DNA from: JBHGAV01 sp041946685 | Lineage (GTDB): Bacteria; Acidobacteriota; Terriglobia; Bryobacterales; Bryobacteraceae | Direction: 5' to 3' | DNA: 18,370 nt | Assembly (NCBI GenBank): GCA_041946685.1 | Contig: JBHGAV010000069.1 | Location: forward strand, 1-18,370 | In this document: in pieces, positions 1-5,848 of the stretch | Numbering within the stretch: the stretch's first letter is position 1 | Layout of the letters: the number at the start of each line of letters is the position of its first letter | Program-made: the position numbers and the translations under genes | The notes under the pieces: generated by a model | What the model was told of the DNA's origin: nothing | Database searches by the model: none | Seen by the model: the letters and a program-made list of their open reading frames with translations, nothing else

Positions 1-953
1 TTCAAGGATTTCGAGCCGCTTCTAGGTAGGTTGTGTCAGCAATGCAACCAACAAATTGGTGGCACCCTGGAGCGCGAGTTTTGCAGGAGGAGCCCGGAAG
101 CCGTCCTGCGCAGCACCCACTGGATCAAGGGCCAGCACCGCGGGGCCGTCAGCAGCGTCACGTCCACATCTACCAGCCGAGAGAACCCGGCGGTCCGCAC
201 ATCCATTTCTTTGCCCCCGACCCTGAGACGGGCCATATCATCATGTGGGAGACCGACAGGACTCCAGGAACGGTGAAAGAGATTTCCCAACTCCTTGTTC
301 TTGATGACGAAGGCGAGATCGAGATGTACGTCCCTATCCCCGCCGAGATCACGACCGGGCCCAAGTTGGTGGAGCTCTTCAAGATGAACGGCGTCACGTT
401 TCCGCCGCCGAAGGCGCAGATCATTGCGGCTTCGGGCGATGAGGAGCGAATTCGAGCGGTGTTCTCCGCAATCAACTACCCCACGTCGATGCAGAGACGT
501 GCCGGGGGCCACGTTTCACAGCAGCTCTTCGTCGGTCAGGTTAGCCCCAACTACTTCCGGGCACTCGCGAAAATCGGCTTTCATTACGCGTTGAAGCATA
601 TCCCCACAATCACAGGCAATGAAGGCGCTTTCCGCGCGCTGCGCGAGTTTATCAGAAACGGTATCGGGAATCATGAGCAGTTCCTGACGATGTGCGACGC
701 GGCGTCCAATCCGGCCGGGCCGCTGGGGCACCTGTTGACCGCCATTGCTAACCCCAACAGCCCGATAATCGTAAACATGCAGTTCTTCGCAGGCTGCAAG
801 GCCACCCTCCCGCAGTGGCGGCTTCATTTGGGTGACAACCCGACAGTGCTTTTCCTGGAACAGGTGTCTGCGCACTTTTTCGCTTACACCGAAGCAGAAG
901 ACGGTCGCCTCACCGGTGGGGAAATTGTCCCATTGCGCGTCGCGAGCCGATAG
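1..953 (+). pseudogene. HNH-endonuclease-like protein, 5'-truncated by the window and frameshifted
   Basis: The coding signal starts before base 1. From 1 to about 144 the frame beginning at base 1 reads a CxxC (LCQQCNQQIGG) followed by LEREFCRRSPEAVLRS and KGQHRG. That resembles the second half of the zinc-binding HNH motif, where a late CxxCN closes the site. From about 147 coding continues in the third frame (HVHIYQPREPGGPHIHFFAP) to the stop at 951-953. The third frame before 144 is proline- and arginine-rich and does not look like protein, so an ATG at 33 is unlikely to be the true start. The switch lies at the run cgcggggcc (139-147) and corresponds to one missing base or two extra. The rest of the protein is not recognised; the HNH assignment rests on the CxxCN box alone. 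This is either a real lesion or a homopolymer assembly error. Confidence 0.55.
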
Positions 954-957
954 AGCC

Positions 958-986
958 CAGAGCCGAATCGTGAGACCTCGGCTTTG
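958..986 (+). terminator. Hairpin just downstream of the HNH-like gene
   Basis: A nine-pair stem with one G-U pair (CAGAGCCGA with TCGGCTTTG) closes an 11-base loop, five bases after the stop codon. No T-run follows, so it is at best a weak or Rho-assisted terminator. Confidence 0.3.
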
Positions 987-1129
987 CCGCGAAGGAGCCC
1001 TCTCGCAAACGGCAGGAGTTGGGATGCAAGTGATGAGTTGTCGGCTAACATCGCTTAGGTGGGGTGGGGGGCATTTGGGGGCTTCGGCTCGCAGGAGCAG
1101 TCTCGGATGTCGCATCTGCCACTGCGGGC

Positions 1130-1162
1130 GCCTGTCGAGCCTCATATATCACGGTGACAGGC
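1130..1162. repeat. Inverted repeat, 7-bp arms
   Basis: GCCTGTC at 1130-1136 is the exact reverse complement of GACAGGC at 1156-1162. The 19-base spacer includes ATATAT, unusual in this GC-rich surrounding. It could be a hairpin or a protein-binding dyad. Confidence 0.35.
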
Positions 1163-1208
1163 AGTCGTGGCGGCGGCTTCTGCCGGCGGCCGACATGGCA
1201 CGCCGAGC

Positions 1209-1310
1209 GGCCTGCGCCACCAGCGGGAGTCGGCGGCTTAGAAGACCGCCCCCTGCGGTCGCGGTTCGGAAAACCATCGCAGGCCACTGAGAAGCGATGG
1301 CCTGCGCCAC
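1209..1310. repeat. Direct repeat GGCCTGCGCCAC, two copies 90 bases apart
   Basis: Identical 12-mers lie at 1209-1220 and 1299-1310. Together with the shorter CGGCGGCTT pair (1171-1179, 1231-1239) they suggest a tandemly arranged or dispersed intergenic repeat family. Copy number elsewhere in the genome cannot be seen from this window. Confidence 0.4.
1274..1300. repeat. Inverted repeat, 7-bp arms
   Basis: CCATCGC (1274-1280) pairs perfectly with GCGATGG (1294-1300) around a 13-base loop. It overlaps the start of the second copy of the 12-base direct repeat, so the hairpin may be part of the repeat unit. Confidence 0.35.
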
Positions 1311-1335
1311 AGGGCAGCCCCCCTATCCTGAAGCG

Positions 1336-1354
1336 AGCGCCACTCAGTGGCGCT
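1336..1354. promoter_or_regulatory. Perfect 8-bp inverted repeat upstream of the dehydrogenase
   Basis: AGCGCCAC (1336-1343) and GTGGCGCT (1347-1354) are perfect complements separated by TCA. The dyad ends 17 bases before the -10-like GACAAT at 1372, which is where a -35 element would sit. That is consistent with an operator, or with a hairpin ending the repeat region. Confidence 0.35.
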
Positions 1355-1371
1355 GGTCATCGCTTGCGTCA

Positions 1372-1377
1372 GACAAT
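1372..1377 (+). promoter_or_regulatory. -10-like element for the dehydrogenase
   Basis: GACAAT lies seven bases before the ATG at 1385. A transcript from this element would start at or next to the start codon. No convincing -35 hexamer and no Shine-Dalgarno sequence are seen. The same arrangement recurs before three other genes in the window. Confidence 0.35.
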
Positions 1378-1384
1378 GACGGCT

Positions 1385-2353
1385 ATGAAAGCCATCACGT
1401 ACCGCGAGTACGGCGGGCCCGAGGTGATGCAGGTGGAAGAGCGCGCGAAGCCCGGACCCGAAGACGACCAGGTGCTGGTGCGAGTGCGGGCCGCGGCGCT
1501 GAATCCATACGACATGCACTCCCTCCACGGCATGCCCTACTTCCTGCGTTTTGGCGCCGGGTTGCGCAGGCCGAAGTCCACCGGCATCGGCGTGGATTTC
1601 TCCGGGGTGGTGGAAAGCGCAGGCAAGAACGTCGTCGGGCTCAAGCCCGGCGACGCGGTCTTCGGCGGCGTCCGAGGTGCGCTCGCCGAGTACCTGGTCG
1701 TCGCCGAGCAGCGGCTGGCAAAGAAGCCGGACAACATCAGCTTCGAGCAGGCGGGCGCAGTGGACATCGCGGGAAGAACCGCGCTCCAGGCGCTGCGCGA
1801 TGCGGGCAAACTCCAGCACGGCCAGAAGGTGCTGATCAACGGGGCATCGGGTGGCGTGGGCACCTTCGCGGTGCAGATCGCCAAGCACCTCGGCGCGGAG
1901 GTCACCGGCGTGACGAGCGGCCGCAACGCTGAGCTGGTGCGCTCGCTGGGCGCCGGCCACACCATCGACTACACCCAGCGGGACTACACCCAGGGTGGCG
2001 CCGCGTACGACCTGATCCTCGACAACGTCGCGAACCACTCGCTCTCGGAAAACCGGCGCGTGCTGCGGCCAAGCGGCCGCTACGTGATGATCGGCGCACA
2101 GAAAGGCAAATGGATCAGGCCCCTGGATCGCGTGATCGCGGCAGTTGTGTATTCGAAGTTCGTCCATCAGGAGATGGGCCTGATGGTGGCGCGAGCCAGC
2201 AAGGAGGACCTCGCCTTGCTGGCCGAACTGATGCAGCAAGGAAAGGTGACGCCGGTGATAGACAGGACTTACAAGCTGAGTGAAGCCGCCGAGGCGATGC
2301 GCCACCTGGAGACCGGCAGGGCTCGGGGCAAGATCGTCATCCGGATGGACTAG
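1385..2353 (+). CDS. NAD(P)-dependent medium-chain dehydrogenase/quinone oxidoreductase (zinc-independent)
   Basis: Predicted 322-residue cytoplasmic enzyme of the medium-chain dehydrogenase/reductase superfamily, quinone-oxidoreductase branch, transferring hydride between NAD(P)H and a carbonyl, enone or quinone. The GroES-like N-terminal half carries RAAALNPYDMH and GVDFSGVVESAGKNV. The Rossmann nucleotide-binding loop NGASGGVGTFAVQIAKHLGA begins near residue 152, and the family tail LSEAAEAMRHLETGRARGKIV closes the protein. The catalytic-zinc cysteine and histidine pattern of classical alcohol dehydrogenases is absent, so it should be zinc-free. The frame is open back to 1064, but those residues are low-complexity repeat sequence. 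ATG 1385 (MKAITYREYGGPEV) fits the family start; ATG 1376 is an alternative three codons upstream that overlaps the -10-like element. The substrate cannot be told. Confidence 0.9.
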   Translation: MKAITYREYGGPEVMQVEERAKPGPEDDQVLVRVRAAALNPYDMHSLHGMPYFLRFGAGLRRPKSTGIGVDFSGVVESAGKNVVGLKPGDAVFGGVRGALAEYLVVAEQRLAKKPDNISFEQAGAVDIAGRTALQALRDAGKLQHGQKVLINGASGGVGTFAVQIAKHLGAEVTGVTSGRNAELVRSLGAGHTIDYTQRDYTQGGAAYDLILDNVANHSLSENRRVLRPSGRYVMIGAQKGKWIRPLDRVIAAVVYSKFVHQEMGLMVARASKEDLALLAELMQQGKVTPVIDRTYKLSEAAEAMRHLETGRARGKIVIRMD

Positions 2354-2439
2354 CGGCGAGATAACGGAGTCTGCCGGCGGGCCGGACGGCGCGTGTGCCG
2401 CTGCCGCAGGTCTGCGCACGATCGTCTGCCATCTCGCGA

Positions 2440-2445
2440 TAGAAT
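2440..2445 (+). promoter_or_regulatory. -10-like element for the methyltransferase
   Basis: TAGAAT lies eight bases before the ATG at 2454, so the transcript would start at or very near the start codon. No strong Shine-Dalgarno sequence or -35 box is seen. Confidence 0.4.
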
Positions 2446-2453
2446 GCGGGAAC

Positions 2454-3143
2454 ATGCGACTGCAAGGTGCGCTCCGAAGAATGGAGCGCGATTGGAACCG
2501 GCGGGCCCGCAGGAATGCCCGCTACCACATCGCTACCACGCAAACGGACTGGACCGACCAGGAGTTTCTCCAATCGGGACGCGTCACGATCCAGCAGCAC
2601 ATCTTGAATGACATGTGGAACATCTGCGGAGAACATCACCCCAGCCGGATGCGTGTTCTCGAACTGGGATGCGGGGCCGGCAGAGTCACAAAGGCGCTGG
2701 CAGAAGTGTTTGGTGAAGTCCACGGTGTGGACATAAGCGGTGAAATGATCGATGCGGCCCGGGTCTTCCTGCGGGGTCAGACGAACGCCTTCGTGCACAA
2801 GAACAACGGCATGGACTTGAGCGTGCTGGGTGAACTGGAATTCGACTTCGCCTTCTCCTGTCTGGTCTTCCAGCACATCCCAAGTCCCGGAATCATACAG
2901 AACTACTTCCATGAGGTCAGCCGGCGTCTACGGCCGGGCGCCCTTTTCAAGTGCCAGGTCAACGGATGCCTGGGGCGCCCTCGGCTGCTGAAGTTTCTGT
3001 CGAGGAACGACACGTGGCTGGGTGCCGCGCTCTCGGCGGAACAGGCTATCGATTTCGCCGAGCGATCTTCCTTCGAAGCTCGCCACATGACCGGCGCGGG
3101 CACCCAGGAGTTCTGGCTGTGGTTGTTCAAGCGGCCGATCTGA
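2454..3143 (+). CDS. Class I SAM-dependent methyltransferase
   Basis: Predicted 229-residue soluble methyltransferase. Motif I, VLELGCGAGRVTKALAE, begins near residue 68. It is followed by the post-I acidic residue in VHGVDISGEMIDAAR, a motif-IV-like DFAFSCLVFQHIP, and the RRLRPGALFKCQVNG strand typical of the Methyltransf_11/25 fold. The N-terminal 60 residues (MRLQGALRRMERDWNRRARR onward) are basic and specific to this subfamily. The start at 2454 is chosen because upstream codons look non-coding and a -10-like element lies just before it. The acceptor substrate is unknown. Convergent with the sigma/membrane-protein pair, 133 bases away. It does not appear to share an operon with the dehydrogenase, since it has its own spacer and promoter-like element. 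Confidence 0.85.
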   Translation: MRLQGALRRMERDWNRRARRNARYHIATTQTDWTDQEFLQSGRVTIQQHILNDMWNICGEHHPSRMRVLELGCGAGRVTKALAEVFGEVHGVDISGEMIDAARVFLRGQTNAFVHKNNGMDLSVLGELEFDFAFSCLVFQHIPSPGIIQNYFHEVSRRLRPGALFKCQVNGCLGRPRLLKFLSRNDTWLGAALSAEQAIDFAERSSFEARHMTGAGTQEFWLWLFKRPI

Positions 3144-3276
3144 GATTCGCTGTCTGGACCCCGGCAGGGCAGGCGGTTGTGAGCATGCTTGCAGGGCCCA
3201 GGGGATCGGGACAAGCCAGGAGGCTTATCCTTCATGGACGCCGCTCAGCCGAACGAGCCGAAGCACCGCACACGGG

Positions 3277-3579
3277 TTAGCGCAGGCGCAGGAGCCACAC
3301 CGGCAGGAATGACGCGGCGAGCGATCCGGCGATCGCGCCCATGAGCCAAAGCCATTCGTCCGGGAATGGGCCTTCGACGGCCGCCTCGGGCTCGAGGAGC
3401 AGCGCCACAAGCCCTGCAACCAGGGCCAGCGCGATCCACAGTCCCCGGCGCCAGGGAAACGGAATCGGGGGCGGGGTCGCCGCTTCCTGGTGTACCCGGC
3501 GCATCACCCGCGATTGAAAAGCGGCCGACGGCTCGATCGTTTCCATGAGGAGGCCGCGCTCGATTGGATCTTCGGTCAT
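3277..3579 (-). CDS. Small two-helix membrane protein, putative sigma-factor regulator
   Basis: A 100-residue protein with a short acidic cytosolic N-terminus (MTEDPIERGLLMETIEPSAA) and a basic linker. Helix one is around residues 44-61 (LWIALALVAGLVALLLEP) and helix two around 76-96. Its ATG overlaps the sigma-factor stop as ATGA (3576-3579), so the two are translationally coupled. The start is supported by a strong AGGAGGAA at 3584-3591. By position it should be the membrane-bound partner (anti-sigma-like) of the ECF sigma. No zinc-binding HxxxCxxC anti-sigma motif is present, so the role is inferred from context only. An in-frame start at 3597 would precede the Shine-Dalgarno sequence and is less likely. 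Confidence 0.7.
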   Translation of the reverse strand: MTEDPIERGLLMETIEPSAAFQSRVMRRVHQEAATPPPIPFPWRRGLWIALALVAGLVALLLEPEAAVEGPFPDEWLWLMGAIAGSLAASFLPVWLLRLR

Positions 3580-4138
3580 CGTCTTCCTCCTACCCACTTT
3601 CCCAGGCGATCCCGCAACAGCGCCCGGCCCCGGGAGAGCCGCGCCTTGAAGGTTCCCTCCGGCATCCCCAGCACGGCAGCCGAGAGCGCCAGATCCTGCT
3701 CATGAAAGTAGTAGTGCGTGATCGGATCGCGACACTTTCCCGGCAACGCCGCCACCGCCGCGCGAACGGCCGATGCGGTCTCCCGCCCGCCGGCGAGCGC
3801 TTCCGGATCCGGGCCGCCGGCCGCCGCAACCCGGTCGAGCGATTCCGCGCGCGGCGGCAGCCGCTTCAGCTCGGTTCGATAGAGATTCGACGCCAGCGCG
3901 AACAGCCAGGTGGAGAAGGCCGCGTCCCGCCGCAGGAGCGCAGGTTGCGGAAGGCACGCAAGAACGCCTCTTGCGCCAGGTCCTCCGCCCGACCGCGATC
4001 GAAGCAATACCGGTAGGCGAGATTCACCAGGGGTCGCTTCCACCGTTCCACGATGGACTCGAACGCACCGACATCTCCGTCCAGGACCGCCTGCACGGCC
4101 TCAGAATCATCCGGGCTTGTCAAAGTATGGCCTGCCAT
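3576..4138 (-). pseudogene. ECF-family RNA polymerase sigma factor, interrupted by an apparent one-base deletion
   Basis: Region 2 is read from ATG 4138: AFESIVERWKRPLVNLAYRY, then CFDRGRAEDLAQEAFLRAFR, the core-binding and -10-recognition helices. Region 4 is read in another frame ending at 3576: AVAALPGKCRDPITHYYFHE, then the helix-turn-helix LGMPEGTFKARLSRGRALLR. The frames must join near 3926-3940. Adding one G to make TCC TGG CGG CGG GAC (a C after 3933 on the plus strand) gives RSWRRDAAFSTWLFALASNLYRTEL, the usual ECF linker. The repaired protein would be 187 residues, normal for the family. It recruits RNA polymerase to stress or envelope promoters and is coupled to the small membrane protein downstream. 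No conserved promoter was found. Identity as an ECF sigma is firm; whether the gene is truly broken is not. Confidence 0.85.
3584..3591 (-). promoter_or_regulatory. Strong ribosome binding site for the two-helix membrane protein
   Basis: On the minus strand AGGAGGAA lies inside the last codons of the sigma gene, four bases before the ATG at 3579. It decides the start and supports independent or coupled translation. Confidence 0.6.
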
Positions 4139-4283
4139 CGGTACGACCGCGCCGGGCCCGCCACGGTTGCGTTTTCTCGCGGCCGTGTTCCTCTTCACAT
4201 TTTGCAACCCACCGGACCTGCCGGCGGTCTGACTGTTTGCGGCGGCCAGATCAGCCGTCCGGCAGAAGGAGCACCGCACAACA

Positions 4284-4703
4284 ATGGCTGACATGTACAT
4301 AGTTCCGGCGATCGGCTCAGTCGCCGTCTTCGGATGGCTGGCCGTCCACGAGTGGACGGAATCCCGGCGCAAAGAGCGCGAGGCATTCTACAGGAGTGAG
4401 ACCCTGCGCCACTATACCGAGAGCAACCAACCGGACATGCTCGCGCGGTTTCTGGCGGAGGAGAAGGCGGCCCGCCACGAAATGAGGGTACAACAGCGGG
4501 AGAGCCTGCGGCTCGGCGGGCTGGTAACCATGATGGCCGGCATCGGCTTGGGAGTGATGCTGGAAGGCATTGAACCCCAGGAGAGGCTCTATCTTGTCGG
4601 CCTAGTCCCGTTCCTGATCGGCCTGGCGATCCTGATCTACGTCTACCTCCTGTCCCCGAAGCTGCCTCAGGCGGTCGACGCCGCTCAGCGCCGCGAGCCG
4701 TAG
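4284..4703 (+). CDS. Small membrane protein of unknown function, divergent from the sigma factor
   Basis: A 139-residue protein not assigned to a named family. It has a hydrophobic N-terminal helix (residues about 4-20), a long charged segment rich in Arg and Glu (ESRRKEREAFYRSETLRHYT and onward to about residue 75), then two hydrophobic helices (GLVTMMAGIGLGVML and LYLVGLVPFLIGLAILIYVY) and a polar tail. The middle segment looks helical and could form a coiled coil. AAGGAG at 4266-4271 lies 12 bases before the ATG, a slightly long spacing. The divergent layout, with 145 bases between it and the sigma gene, suggests a shared control region and a role in the same envelope-response module. That link is inference. 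Confidence 0.65.
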   Translation: MADMYIVPAIGSVAVFGWLAVHEWTESRRKEREAFYRSETLRHYTESNQPDMLARFLAEEKAARHEMRVQQRESLRLGGLVTMMAGIGLGVMLEGIEPQERLYLVGLVPFLIGLAILIYVYLLSPKLPQAVDAAQRREP

Positions 4704-4776
4704 AGAGCCCGGATCTGCTTGTGGATGGATTCCCGCCTCCGTGGCCGCTTCGCGCTGCGGCGGCGCTTGCCGGGTG

Positions 4777-4782
4777 TAGAAT
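4777..4782 (+). promoter_or_regulatory. -10-like element for the DUF4159 gene
   Basis: TAGAAT lies 21 bases before the GTG start at 4804. A GAGGG (4795-4799) just before the start would serve as ribosome binding site, so this transcript has a short leader rather than none. Confidence 0.35.
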
Positions 4783-4803
4783 CGGTGGTGCGGTGAGGGT
4801 TGC

Positions 4804-5649
4804 GTGAATCTTCGCAGTCGCCTGTTGGGATTGGGTTGCGGGGCAGTCCTGGTGGGCGCGCTGTTCGCCTTCCAGATGCCGTTCCGTGTCTACCCCAGCA
4901 TGGAGCCGTACGACGTCGTTCCGCTGCCGCCGGACTGGCAGGAGAAGACCGAGTGGGTCTTCGGACGCCTCATGTATCCCCAGCATCCCAACGCCCGCTT
5001 CGGCCGCTTTCGCGGTTTCCGCGGCCTGATCGACTGGAGGGACGGCTACACGAGCTGGACGCAGGACTACCCCAGGGCCGACCGCCACTTCACGCAAGCG
5101 CTGCGGCGTCTGACCCGCATCCATGTGCGCTCCGCCGAACAGCCGGTGAATCTGGACGACGGCGACGATGTGTTCAACTACCCATGGCTGTTCGCCGGCG
5201 AGATGGGCGACTGGCAGCTCACCGACGCTCAGGTTAGCAAACTGCGCGAGTACCTGCTGCGCGGCGGCTTTCTCATGCTCGACGATTTCTGGGGAACCGA
5301 GGAGTGGCTCCGGTTCGCCGAGAGCATGCGCCGCGTGTTTCCCGACCGGCCAATCGTAGACATCGACAACAAGGACCCCATATTCCACGTGGTCTACGAC
5401 CTGGACGAGCGTTATCAGCTTCCGGGCCAGTGGGCGCTGGCGCGCGGAACCACATACCGGAACGACGGCTCTGTCCCGTACTGGCGTGGCATCTACGACG
5501 ACAAGGGGCGCCTCATGGTGGCAATCTGCTTCAACTCGGACGTGGGCGATTCCTGGGAATTCGCCGACGATCCGAAGTATCCGGAGAAGTACTCCGCCCT
5601 CGGCATCCGCCTCGGCGTGAATTACGTGCTTTACGCCATGACCCACTGA
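4804..5649 (+). CDS. DUF4159 domain-containing protein
   Basis: A 281-residue protein with a GTG start and a hydrophobic N-terminal signal or anchor (LLGLGCGAVLVGALFAF), so most of it should lie outside the cytoplasm. The remainder matches the DUF4159 pattern as I know it: an early FGRLMYPQHP, IDWRDGYTSWTQDYPRADRH, DVFNYPWLFAGEMGDWQLTD, and REYLLRGGFLMLDDFWGTEE, followed by the DPIFHVVYDL segment. This domain is predicted to have a class-I glutamine-amidotransferase-like or alpha/beta fold; its function is unknown. In other bacteria such proteins often sit near MoxR ATPase and von Willebrand A genes, but none are visible here. A ribosome-binding GAGGG precedes the GTG by four bases. Confidence 0.85.
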   Translation: MNLRSRLLGLGCGAVLVGALFAFQMPFRVYPSMEPYDVVPLPPDWQEKTEWVFGRLMYPQHPNARFGRFRGFRGLIDWRDGYTSWTQDYPRADRHFTQALRRLTRIHVRSAEQPVNLDDGDDVFNYPWLFAGEMGDWQLTDAQVSKLREYLLRGGFLMLDDFWGTEEWLRFAESMRRVFPDRPIVDIDNKDPIFHVVYDLDERYQLPGQWALARGTTYRNDGSVPYWRGIYDDKGRLMVAICFNSDVGDSWEFADDPKYPEKYSALGIRLGVNYVLYAMTH

Positions 5650-5705
5650 ACTGGTCCCCCTGCCCGCCGCCCATGTGGACGTCCCGCGAGAGGAGGTGCG
5701 GGCAG

Positions 5706-5834
5706 ATGGGCGGATCTGCGATGATGGTACTGCTCTTCAATCCACTCCTGCCTAGCTTCTCTTTCCACGAGGCATGGGGCGTTGGCTGGCTTTGGCCGCG
5801 ATTGCGCCTTTTGAGGCGCCCCTGGCAGCCTTGA
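5706..5834 (+). CDS. Possible small hydrophobic ORF or leader peptide upstream of the radical SAM gene
   Basis: A 42-codon frame starts at ATG 5706, with a perfect AGGAGG at 5691-5696 nine bases upstream. It encodes a hydrophobic, tryptophan-rich peptide (MMVLLFNPLLPSFSFHEAWG and onward, Trp-rich toward the end) and stops at 5832-5834, 14 bases before the radical SAM start at 5849. It is not recognised. It could be a translated leader, a small membrane peptide, or chance. The good Shine-Dalgarno sequence is the only positive evidence. Confidence 0.22.
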   Translation: MGGSAMMVLLFNPLLPSFSFHEAWGVGWLWPRLRLLRRPWQP

Positions 5835-5848
5835 AGACGGAACCGCTG

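Larger units (their letters stand above)
954..1384. other. Gene-free, GC-rich, hairpin-rich intergenic stretch
   Basis: About 430 bases separate the HNH-like gene from the dehydrogenase. Open frames cross it on both strands, but they are arginine-, glycine- and proline-rich with no recognisable protein character. The stretch holds at least four inverted repeats (958-986, 1130-1162, 1274-1300, 1336-1354). The 12-mer GGCCTGCGCCAC occurs at 1209-1220 and 1299-1310, exactly 90 bases apart, and CGGCGGCTT occurs at 1171-1179 and 1231-1239. It looks like a decayed or REP-like intergenic repeat region rather than a missed gene. Confidence 0.5.

Noticed and set aside
1064..1384. N-terminal extension of the dehydrogenase of about 105 residues
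   Set aside because: The frame is open but the sequence is repeat-derived and Gly/Arg/Pro-rich, and family members begin at MKAITYREYG.
1238..2455. A 405-codon open frame on the minus strand
   Set aside because: It is the mirror of the dehydrogenase gene (His- and Val-rich, no domain); the plus-strand MDR enzyme explains the coding signal.
3234..3344. Small plus-strand ORF (36 codons) with AGGAGG ten bases upstream and a TATCCT box
   Set aside because: It overlaps the 3' end of the minus-strand membrane protein, the product is Arg/Ala-rich without features, and the TATCCT box is only three bases from the ATG, too close for a promoter of this gene. The 5-bp hairpin at 3213-3226 is too weak to call.
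4195..5646. A 483-codon open frame on the minus strand
   Set aside because: It is antisense to the DUF4159 gene and part of the divergent region, rich in Val, His, Arg and Gln with no family motif. Long antisense frames are expected in GC-rich coding DNA, and the plus-strand product is recognisable.
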